In this document: positions 1 through 5,313 of the stretch, piece after piece
How positions within the stretch are numbered: the stretch's first letter is position 1
How the letters are laid out: every line of letters begins with the position of its first letter
DNA from: Calditrichota bacterium
Lineage (GTDB): Bacteria; Zhuqueibacterota; Zhuqueibacteria; Residuimicrobiales; Krinioviventaceae
NCBI GenBank assembly: GCA_003818595.1
Contig: RPQV01000293.1
Location: forward strand, 1 to 5,313
DNA length: 5,313 nucleotides
Direction: 5' to 3'
Position numbers and translations under genes: made by a program
Notes under the pieces: generated by a model
The model's input: only the letters and a program-made list of their open reading frames with translations
Database searches by the model: none
Told to the model about the DNA's origin: nothing

Positions 1-248
1 TATTCATTTCTTATTTTTTCGGCGGCGGCAAGAAAAATCGCGTGAAAATCATGTTCTGCATTCTCACGGGCGTGGCAGTCGGTACGCTGACCCTGCCCTT
101 ATTGCTGCAGATCAGCGGCAGTCAACCGGATCCCATTTTAATCGGTTTTTTCATATTTTTAGATCTCATATTCACCGCCACCGTCACCTGCCATCTCTAT
201 GAATTGGTGGTCATTGGCACTCATGAAGCATTTATGGGCGGAAAATAG
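1..248 (+). CDS. C-terminal part of an unrecognised integral membrane protein (5' end outside window)
   Basis: The reading frame is open from the first bases of the window to a TAG at 246-248, giving about 81 residues. I do not recognise the family. Two strongly hydrophobic stretches are visible. The first, roughly residues 16-36 from the window edge, follows a basic GGGKKNR segment; the second is roughly residues 45-70. They are joined by a short polar turn (SGSQPDP). The tail ends in THEAFMGGK. Two membrane helices with a basic cytoplasmic lead-in suggest the last transmembrane hairpin of an inner-membrane protein. A GTG at 42 and an ATG at 51 exist in frame, but neither has a Shine-Dalgarno sequence in front, and the frame stays open upstream, so a truncated larger protein is more likely than a complete small one. 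No terminator is evident after the stop. No function can be assigned. Confidence 0.6.
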   Translation, partial: FISYFFGGGKKNRVKIMFCILTGVAVGTLTLPLLLQISGSQPDPILIGFFIFLDLIFTATVTCHLYELVVIGTHEAFMGGK

Positions 249-272
249 CAACGCAATTTGTGGTTTTAAGTC

Positions 273-301
273 TTGCATTTATTAAATGATATTATTATAT
301 T
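273..301 (+). promoter_or_regulatory. Candidate sigma70-type promoter for the TPR gene
   Basis: A weak -35-like TTGCAT (273-278) is followed, after a 17-base spacer, by a -10-like TATATT (296-301) that matches the consensus at five of six positions. Transcription would start near 308, leaving a leader of about 30 bases before the ATG at 339. The region is very AT-rich, so chance matches are likely. The same -10 hexamer and the same spacing recur in front of rimP, which gives modest support. Confidence 0.35.
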
Positions 302-305
302 GGCA

Positions 306-321
306 GATTAAATTTTTAATC
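306..321. repeat. Short AT-rich palindrome at the presumed transcription start
   Basis: GATTAAA (306-312) and TTTAATC (315-321) form a perfect inverted repeat with 7-base arms and a two-base centre. It overlaps the predicted transcription start of the TPR gene. It could be an operator or a weak 5' hairpin, but in DNA this AT-rich it could also be chance. It lacks the GC-rich stem of a terminator. Confidence 0.3.
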
Positions 322-338
322 AACAAACAGGATTTTTC

Positions 339-1007
339 ATGCTGACTCCGAGAAAAAGAATTCGCAAAAAAGATCTGAAAGAAGACAAACTGGTCACTCT
401 TTATTTTCAAGCCCGTGAATGGACTGAAGAGCACATCAATTATATCCTGGGCGGCGCAGCCGGCTTGCTGGTCATTCTCCTGGGATTGTTTTTATTATCT
501 TATTTACATGGAAAAGCCGAAAACACTGCAGGCATCGAATTTTCCAAAGCCTCGAAGCTTTATCAGGCGAGTGATTATCGCAATGCTGTCACTCAGTTCA
601 ATAATATCGTTGACCGTTACAGTCGCACCTCGAGCGGCAAGCTTGCCCGATACTACCTGGCGCAGTCGCTTTATAAAACCAATGATTACACCGCTGCTCA
701 GCGACAATTCAGCAAATTTTCATCTGTTTTCTCCGCTGACGATCACCTGAAAACATCCGCCCTGGCCGGCGTGGCCGCCTGTCTGGAGGAACAAGGGAAA
801 TATGAAGAAGCAGCCAAAAAATATCAGGCCATTGTTAAAAAATATGACGATGCACCTCTGGCATCCTATTTTCTGATCAGGGCTGCACGCTGTTGTGAGC
901 TCAGCAATGATAAAGCGAAAGCAAAAGAATTGTACAAGCAATTAATTACCAAATACCCAGAATCCCGCGAGAAAGATGACGCTGTTCTATTGAGTGCTCA
1001 GATTTAG
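339..1007 (+). CDS. Membrane-anchored tetratricopeptide-repeat protein (YfgM-like architecture)
   Basis: This 222-residue protein has a very basic N-terminus (RKRIRKKDLKEDK, residues 5-17), one hydrophobic segment at about 34-55, and a soluble remainder made of TPR-type helical pairs. The basic lead-in predicts an N-in, C-out type II anchor, so the repeats would face the periplasm. Four repeats can be laid out at about 64-97, 99-132, 136-171 and 174-209. They show TPR spacing of small and aromatic residues, such as KYEEAAKKYQAIVKKY and KAKELYKQLITKYP. The layout matches the YfgM/TPR_21 type, in which E. coli YfgM associates with SecYEG and periplasmic chaperones; YbgF/BamD-like TPR proteins are the alternative. 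The exact role here is unknown. The ATG at 339 has an AGGA (329-332) six bases upstream. The gene has its own candidate promoter and is separated from rimP by a terminator, so it may be only loosely linked to the operon. Confidence 0.85.
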   Translation: MLTPRKRIRKKDLKEDKLVTLYFQAREWTEEHINYILGGAAGLLVILLGLFLLSYLHGKAENTAGIEFSKASKLYQASDYRNAVTQFNNIVDRYSRTSSGKLARYYLAQSLYKTNDYTAAQRQFSKFSSVFSADDHLKTSALAGVAACLEEQGKYEEAAKKYQAIVKKYDDAPLASYFLIRAARCCELSNDKAKAKELYKQLITKYPESREKDDAVLLSAQI

Positions 1008-1029
1008 TCGATTAACTATCAGAAATTGC

Positions 1030-1058
1030 TTGATTTTTCATTCTTTATTATCTATATT
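1030..1058 (+). promoter_or_regulatory. Candidate promoter for the rimP-nusA-infB operon
   Basis: TTGATT (1030-1035) is followed by a 17-base spacer and TATATT (1053-1058), giving matches of four of six and five of six to the sigma70 consensus. Transcription would begin near 1065, almost at the base of the terminator hairpin starting at 1068. A second -10-like TATAAA lies at 1065-1070 but has no convincing -35. Prediction rests on consensus matching in AT-rich DNA, and the organism's sigma-factor preference is unknown. Confidence 0.4.
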
Positions 1059-1067
1059 GAAGCTTAT

Positions 1068-1095
1068 AAAAGTGGGCCCAAAAGCCCACTTTTTT
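1068..1095 (+). terminator. Intrinsic terminator between the TPR gene and rimP (possible leader attenuator)
   Basis: GTGGGC (1072-1077) pairs with GCCCAC (1084-1089) around a six-base loop (CCAAAA). The stem extends by four A-T pairs (1068-1071 with 1090-1093) to 10 perfect pairs, and six T residues run from 1090 to 1095. This is a canonical Rho-independent terminator. The A-rich 5' flank would also allow function on the opposite strand. It sits 61 bases after the TPR stop codon and only 17 bases before the rimP ATG. It therefore ends the TPR transcript, and any rimP transcript begun upstream must read through it. Confidence 0.85.
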
Positions 1096-1102
1096 GTTGT
1101 AT

Positions 1103-1108
1103 AGAGGT
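1103..1108 (+). promoter_or_regulatory. Ribosome binding site deciding the rimP start
   Basis: AGAGGT lies four bases before the ATG at 1113, close behind the T tract of the leader hairpin. It favours 1113 over the second in-frame ATG at 1122 (13 bases away). It also argues against the upstream TTG at 1026, since a frame from there would translate through the terminator stem into residues that RimP proteins lack. Confidence 0.6.
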
Positions 1109-1112
1109 CAAG

Positions 1113-1562
1113 ATGCAGAATATGGATGAACTGAAACAAACCGTATTATCCGTGCTGGAAAGCATGGGAGTAGAGCTGGTCGAACTCCAGTTTAATCGGG
1201 GTAAGAGATCAAGTCTGCGCGTGTTTGTTTGGGAAGAAGGCGGCATCAGTTTGGAACGATGTACCGAAATCAGCCGACAATTGTCCGATATTCTGGATCG
1301 CAAGGATGCCATCAATCATCACTATTTTCTCGAGGTTTCATCGCCGGGAGTTGATCGGCCGCTGAAGACCAGACGAGACTTTGAGCGTCAAGCAGGAAGA
1401 CAAATTCGGGCGACCATCCGAATAGCCGAGGACAAAGAGCTTCGATTGATCGGGCGCCTGAGCCAAGTTGATGAAAAGGGCATCCACCTGGAAATGGAAG
1501 GTCATTCTGAATGCTTTCCATTTGAACAAATTGTCATCGCAAAAGTGATGGTGGAGATTTAA
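1113..1562 (+). CDS. rimP: Ribosome maturation factor RimP
   Basis: RimP binds the free 30S subunit in the cytoplasm and is needed for its efficient maturation, acting around S12/S19 assembly. This 149-residue protein has the usual length (about 150). The N-terminal alpha/beta domain (about 1-82) contains GVELVELQFNR near 19-29, the segment LRVFVWEEGGISLERC (35-50), and the family hallmark LEVSSPGVDRPL at 73-84. The C-terminal SH3-like barrel (about 85-149) begins after RRDFER and includes IRLIGRL-type strands and a closing FEQIVIAKVMVEI. Start choice: the ATG at 1113 has an AGAGGT just upstream; MDEL at 1122 is a possible alternative and would shorten the protein by three residues. nusA follows after 24 bases, the classical rimP-nusA pairing, so co-transcription is expected. 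Nothing suggests damage or transfer. Confidence 0.95.
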   Translation: MQNMDELKQTVLSVLESMGVELVELQFNRGKRSSLRVFVWEEGGISLERCTEISRQLSDILDRKDAINHHYFLEVSSPGVDRPLKTRRDFERQAGRQIRATIRIAEDKELRLIGRLSQVDEKGIHLEMEGHSECFPFEQIVIAKVMVEI

Positions 1563-1586
1563 ATCAACGCATTTTAGGATTATGCT

Positions 1587-2837
1587 ATGAAAAGCGAAAT
1601 TTCCGAAGCCTTTACTTCTCTGGTTAGAGAAAAAGGGATGGATAAGGATACATTGACTCGAATTATCGAAGAAATTTTCCTGGCCATGATCAAGAAAAAA
1701 TATGGCACGTCAGATAATTTCGGTGTTTTTGTAAACATGGACAAAGGCGAAATCGAAATCAGTCAAAGCAAAACAGTCGTGGAAACAGTGGTGGATGAAC
1801 TGACCGAGATCGATGTGGAGACCGCCCGTAAAGCAGAAGCCAGCTACGACGTCGGCGATGAATACATGGATTTTATCAAGATCGAAGATTTTGGACGACG
1901 CCTGATCGTCGCCGCCAAGCAGAATCTCAATCAGAAAATCAAAGAGGTTGAAAAGAAACATATCTTTGAAGAGTTCAATCACCGAATCGGTGAAATTTTG
2001 CGCGGCGAAATTCGTCAGCTGAAAAGAGACGAAATCTACATCAACTGCGAAGGTACTGAGGTGGTGCTGCCGAAATCAGAGCAGATTCCCAACGAACGTT
2101 ACCATCGCGGCGAAAGCATCCGAGGCATAATCAAAGAAGTGCGCCAGACATCGCGTTCACCTGAAATCATCATATCACGCTCAGACCCCAAATTTCTGGT
2201 TCGTCTTTTTGAACTGGAGGTTCCTGAAATCAATGACGGCATCATTGAAATCAAGGGAGTTGCTCGGGAACCCGGCGAACGCACCAAAATCGCCGTATAT
2301 TCCAACGACAAACGCATCGACGCTGTCGGCGCCTGCGTCGGCATGAAGGGCATGCGCATTCAGGCGATTGTCAAAGAATTGAATAATGAAAAAATAGACA
2401 TCATCAACTGGAGCTCGGAGCCGGAAATTTTCATCACTCGATCGCTGTCGCCGGCAAAACCCAAGCGCATTGCCATTGATGAGGAAATCCGCAAAGTCAT
2501 TGCCGTTCTCGATGATGATCAAATCTCTCTGGCTATCGGCAAAGGCGGCCAAAACCGGCGTCTCGCCGTCAGGCTCACGGGATATGATATTCAAACCGTC
2601 AAAGAGGAAGAATATCAGAAATTGATGGCAGCTGAAGAAACTGCTGAAACTCCGTTGGATGAAGATTGCGGATTAACGGCAAAGGTGATCAATACGCTGC
2701 ATTTGGGCGGCTATGAGTCGATCCCTGCTGTCGTGCGAGCAGGCGCTGAAAAATTAACGGAATTGCCGGGCATCGGCTTGAAGACAGCTGAAAAGATCAT
2801 TCAGACCTTGGAAGCGAAAATGAGCACATTAAACTAA
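1587..2837 (+). CDS. nusA: Transcription termination/antitermination protein NusA
   Basis: NusA binds RNA polymerase near the RNA exit channel. It promotes pausing and intrinsic termination and takes part in rRNA antitermination. The 416-residue protein has the full domain order: N-terminal RNAP-binding domain (about 1-130), S1 domain (about 136-200, with LPKSEQIPNERY at 161-172), KH1 (about 205-285, with VGACVGMKGMRIQAIV and its GMKG loop at 252-255) and KH2 (about 290-345, with IGKGGQNRRLA and its GKGG loop at 318-321). After an acidic linker (about 349-361), one helix-hairpin-helix region closes the protein, with ELPGIGLKTAEKI at 392-404. The length lies between the KH2-ending short form (B. 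subtilis, about 370) and the E. coli form with two acidic repeats (495). The ATG at 1587 has AGGA (1576-1579) seven bases upstream. It lies between rimP (24-base gap) and infB (48-base gap) and is presumably co-transcribed with them. Confidence 0.97.
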   Translation: MKSEISEAFTSLVREKGMDKDTLTRIIEEIFLAMIKKKYGTSDNFGVFVNMDKGEIEISQSKTVVETVVDELTEIDVETARKAEASYDVGDEYMDFIKIEDFGRRLIVAAKQNLNQKIKEVEKKHIFEEFNHRIGEILRGEIRQLKRDEIYINCEGTEVVLPKSEQIPNERYHRGESIRGIIKEVRQTSRSPEIIISRSDPKFLVRLFELEVPEINDGIIEIKGVAREPGERTKIAVYSNDKRIDAVGACVGMKGMRIQAIVKELNNEKIDIINWSSEPEIFITRSLSPAKPKRIAIDEEIRKVIAVLDDDQISLAIGKGGQNRRLAVRLTGYDIQTVKEEEYQKLMAAEETAETPLDEDCGLTAKVINTLHLGGYESIPAVVRAGAEKLTELPGIGLKTAEKIIQTLEAKMSTLN

Positions 2838-2872
2838 GTGACCGGATTGCACTTACAATCTATCATTTGATT

Positions 2873-2888
2873 AGGAGTTATATCTTTG
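2873..2888 (+). promoter_or_regulatory. Shine-Dalgarno sequence and TTG start of infB
   Basis: AGGAG (2873-2877) stands eight bases before a TTG at 2886-2888. An in-frame TGA at 2868-2870 closes the frame upstream, and no ATG or GTG lies between that stop and the TTG. The next in-frame candidates (GTG at 2904, ATG at 2991) would cut into or remove the conserved N-terminal IF2 domain, which begins two residues after the TTG. The TTG is therefore the best start. Confidence 0.85.
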
Positions 2889-5313
2889 TCTGTTAAAAGA
2901 AGAGTGTTTCAGGTAGCGCGTGAATTCAACGTTTCGAATGAGGCGCTCATTGATTTTCTCAAGAGTCATGGCTATGATGTTCGAAATCATATGAGCCCGG
3001 TTGCGGATGATGAATACGCAAAAATCACCGACAAATTCGGTGAAAAGCCTGTCCAGCCTGATTCTGAAAATGAATTTCGCAAACGCCTGAAGGAAAAACA
3101 GGCAAAGGGCAAAGAAGATGTCGTCAAAACGCGCCAGGAATTGGAAGAACGAATTCGAGTTGCAACCGAATTGGCTGTCCAAAAACCCAAACTGGTGAGT
3201 CGCCCCCATGAAGAGACCATGCCAGCACCGACCGGAAAAGAAAAGGAACGAGTTGCGCCGCCTGGCAAGGAAGAAAAACCGGCCGTTCCCAAGATAGAAG
3301 GCGAAGTCGCACCTGCCGACGAGAAAAAAACGCTCGAACGTCGACATCACAAAATGAAGGTGGTTGAAATCCCGCCAAAAGAACAGGAACGCCCAAAGCG
3401 GGAAGTGATTGAACCCAAACCTCATACCGAAGGAGTGACGGCTCCCGGAGAAGCCGGCGCCGAGACGCCATCAGCAACACCCACAAAAGCTCAAGTCCCG
3501 GAGAAAAAAGCCAAGAAAAAGCGCAAAAAAGACCGCAAAAAACATGCGCCGACAGAAACTCTTGAAGAAACCTTTGAAGAAGCCGCCAAGGGCAAAAAGG
3601 ACAAAAAGAAAAAGAAAAAGAAAGTTAAACCTCAATTTAATGAGGAGGAAATACAACAATCCATTCGCCAAACGTTGGCTTCAATGGAGGATACCGGCCG
3701 CACCAAACGGAAAAAACGACGCTTTGAAACGGATGAAATGGAGTCAATTGAAGAAATACCGGTCATCCGCGTCAGTGAGTTCATGTCGCTCTCGGAATTG
3801 GCAAAGCTGATGGACGTCGAAGCGTCGGAACTCATTCGTAAATGCATTGAGATGGGAATGATGGTGACGATCAATCAGCGCCTGGACATGGATGCCATCA
3901 CCCTGCTCGCATCTGAATATGAATATGAAGTCGAAGCCCTCTCTGATTTTGCCGTCGATTTAATGGACGAACTGGATAAAGAAGACGAGTCGAGTGAGCT
4001 ATACCCCCGACCTCCTGTGGTTACGATCATGGGACATGTCGATCATGGCAAAACCTCACTCCTTGACCAAATCAGAGAGAGCAACATCATCGCCGGAGAA
4101 TCCGGAGGCATCACCCAACATATCGGCGCCTATGAGGTCTTTATCAACGGCAAGGCCATCACTTTTCTGGATACTCCCGGACACGAGGCTTTTACCGCCA
4201 TGCGCGCCCGCGGCGCCAAAGTCACCGATATTGTCGTTTTGGTCGTCGCCGCCGATGACAACGTCATGCCTCAGACCATCGAAGCTATTTCACACGCAAA
4301 AGCGGCAGAAGTGCCGATCATTGTCGCCATCAACAAGATCGACAAACCGAGCGCCAATCCCGACTTTATCCGCAAACAACTCGCTGAATACGGCGTTTTG
4401 GTGGAACAATGGGGAGGCAAAAATCAATCGGTTGAAATCTCGGCAAAAACCGGCTTAAATATCGAGCAATTACTGGATCTCATACTCCTGGAAGCGGAAA
4501 TTCTTGATTTGAAAGCCAGCCCGGGAAGGAAAGCCAAAGGGGTTGTCATCGAAGCCAAACTGGATAAAGGAAAAGGCGTCATGGCCACGGTTTTGGTACA
4601 GAATGGAACCTTAAAAATCGGAGATCCGTTCATCGCAGGCAGCCACAGCGGCAAGGTTCGTTCTATGATGGACGAACGCAGCCATCGCATCAGGGAAGCC
4701 GGGCCTTCTGCACCGGTGCAGGTTTTGGGATTTGATGGATTGCCTCAAGCGGGTGATTCCTTTATGGTGCTGCAAAGTGAACGGGATACCAAGGAAATCA
4801 GCCAAAAAAGACAACAATTGCAGAGAGAACACGAGCATTGGCGGTCACGTCCCCGTACATTGGATGAGATTTCCCGACAAATTAAAAAAGGTCAGATTAA
4901 ACAATTATCCGTTGTGCTCAAGACTGATGTCGATGGCTCCCTGGAAGCGATCACCGACTCGCTGCAGAAACTCGCCACCAGCGAAGTTGCCGTCGATGTC
5001 ATCCATCGCGGTGTCGGTGCGATCACTGAATCAGATGTGCTGCTGGCATCCGCGTCGAGCGCCATCATCATCGGCTTCAACGTCAGACCGTCTGTCAAAG
5101 CCCGACAATTAGCGGATCGCGAAGATGTCGACATACGCTCCTACAACGTGATTTACGATATTGTGGATGATGTGAAATCAGCGCTCGAGGGCTTTTTGTC
5201 GCCCACCATCAGCGAACGCAACGTCGGCACGCTTGAAATTCGCCAAATTTTCAAGGTGCCCAAAGTCGGCGTCATTGCCGGAAGTTATGTGCTTTCAGGC
5301 AAAATCAACCGCA
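2886..5313 (+). CDS. infB: Translation initiation factor IF2 (3' end outside window)
   Basis: IF2 is the GTPase that places fMet-tRNA on the 30S subunit and drives 50S joining. The window holds 809 codons in one uninterrupted frame from the TTG at 2886. Residues 3-50 form an IF2_N domain (VKRRVFQVAREFNVSNEALI). A charged linker of about 240 residues follows, with lysine-rich tracts at about 207-220 and 235-247. A second IF2_N domain lies at about 291-345. The G domain has all its motifs: GHVDHGKT at 383-390 (G1), GGITQHIGA at 407-415 (G2), DTPGH at 429-433 (G3), NKID at 483-486 (G4) and SAK at 519-521 (G5). Domain II (about 551-650) and domain III (about 657-770) are complete. The fMet-tRNA-binding domain IV starts near 773 and is cut off at the window end, with perhaps 80-95 residues missing. 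All GTPase residues look intact. A Shine-Dalgarno sequence eight bases from the TTG supports the start; rare start codons can lower initiation rate. Confidence 0.96.
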   Translation, partial: MSVKRRVFQVAREFNVSNEALIDFLKSHGYDVRNHMSPVADDEYAKITDKFGEKPVQPDSENEFRKRLKEKQAKGKEDVVKTRQELEERIRVATELAVQKPKLVSRPHEETMPAPTGKEKERVAPPGKEEKPAVPKIEGEVAPADEKKTLERRHHKMKVVEIPPKEQERPKREVIEPKPHTEGVTAPGEAGAETPSATPTKAQVPEKKAKKKRKKDRKKHAPTETLEETFEEAAKGKKDKKKKKKKVKPQFNEEEIQQSIRQTLASMEDTGRTKRKKRRFETDEMESIEEIPVIRVSEFMSLSELAKLMDVEASELIRKCIEMGMMVTINQRLDMDAITLLASEYEYEVEALSDFAVDLMDELDKEDESSELYPRPPVVTIMGHVDHGKTSLLDQIRESNIIAGESGGITQHIGAYEVFINGKAITFLDTPGHEAFTAMRARGAKVTDIVVLVVAADDNVMPQTIEAISHAKAAEVPIIVAINKIDKPSANPDFIRKQLAEYGVLVEQWGGKNQSVEISAKTGLNIEQLLDLILLEAEILDLKASPGRKAKGVVIEAKLDKGKGVMATVLVQNGTLKIGDPFIAGSHSGKVRSMMDERSHRIREAGPSAPVQVLGFDGLPQAGDSFMVLQSERDTKEISQKRQQLQREHEHWRSRPRTLDEISRQIKKGQIKQLSVVLKTDVDGSLEAITDSLQKLATSEVAVDVIHRGVGAITESDVLLASASSAIIIGFNVRPSVKARQLADREDVDIRSYNVIYDIVDDVKSALEGFLSPTISERNVGTLEIRQIFKVPKVGVIAGSYVLSGKINR
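3504..3629 (+). other. Lysine-rich, A-rich low-complexity segment within the IF2 linker
   Basis: Two clusters of AAA/AAG codons encode KKAKKKRKKDRKK (about residues 207-220) and, after the acidic stretch ETLEETFEEAA, a second run with seven consecutive lysines (residues 240-246). The linker between the N-terminal domains and the G domain of IF2 is known to vary in length and to be highly charged and probably disordered. The basic patches may contact rRNA, which is inference. The A tracts are interrupted by G at most positions, and the frame is intact. Confidence 0.8.

Noticed and set aside
1026..1112. An upstream in-frame TTG that would extend RimP by 29 residues
   Set aside because: The extension would be translated through the promoter-like region and terminator hairpin, has no ribosome binding site, and adds residues not found in RimP proteins.
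1582..1590. ATG CTA TGA mini-frame overlapping the nusA start
   Set aside because: It is only two codons long and just two bases from the AGGA, too close to be used; the nusA ATG at 1587 has proper spacing.
2845..2860. Small inverted repeat GATTG/CAATC between nusA and infB
   Set aside because: A five-pair stem with a six-base loop and no T tract is too weak for a terminator; it may be chance.
2881..2888. TATCTTTG, matching the Bacteroidota -7 promoter consensus TAnnTTTG
   Set aside because: It overlaps the infB start codon, and there is no TTTG at the proper 19-21 base distance upstream; the nearest TTTG (2866-2869) is only 11 bases away.
2871..3486. Long open frames on the minus strand opposite the first part of infB
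   Set aside because: They are rich in Phe, Leu and Arg as expected from the complement of lysine/glutamate-rich coding, have no recognisable domain, and the + strand IF2 frame is certain.
3994..4458. A 154-codon open frame in another + frame inside the IF2 G domain
   Set aside because: It overlaps the highly conserved GTPase motifs in a different frame, and its Ser/Pro/Arg-rich product looks like a frame shadow.

Overview
The window is a typical bacterial chromosomal segment, all on the + strand. It covers most of the rimP-nusA-infB translation/transcription-factor operon and two genes upstream of it. The gene order (RimP, NusA, IF2, with no ylxR/ylxQ genes between nusA and infB) is the Gram-negative-type arrangement. 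Base composition is moderate, with AT-rich intergenic DNA. The IF2 and NusA sequences suggest the Bacteroidota/Calditrichota (FCB) side of the bacterial tree, perhaps an uncultured lineage. That placement is an impression from reading the proteins and was not tested.

Layout. Positions 1-248 hold the C-terminal end of an unrecognised membrane protein whose start lies outside the window. A short AT-rich gap (249-338) carries a plausible promoter and a small palindrome. Positions 339-1007 encode a membrane-anchored TPR protein of YfgM-like architecture. Positions 1008-1112 hold a promoter-like sequence followed at once by a strong intrinsic terminator hairpin, which ends about 18 bases before the rimP start codon. 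rimP (1113-1562), nusA (1587-2837) and infB (2886 to the window end, truncated at its 3' end) follow, with gaps of 24 and 48 bases.

How the genes work together. RimP matures the 30S ribosomal subunit, NusA controls RNA polymerase pausing, termination and antitermination, and IF2 brings initiator tRNA to the 30S subunit and promotes subunit joining. Their co-transcription couples ribosome assembly, transcription elongation and translation initiation. The terminator in the leader suggests that the operon may be controlled by readthrough, possibly by NusA itself; this is inference. infB has no ATG or GTG at its expected N-terminus and apparently starts at a TTG behind a good Shine-Dalgarno sequence.

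I see no mobile element, CRISPR array, RNA gene or clearly new system here. The points worth a second look are the leader hairpin, the TTG start and internal Shine-Dalgarno sequence of infB, the lysine-rich IF2 linker, and the single helix-hairpin-helix tail of NusA.
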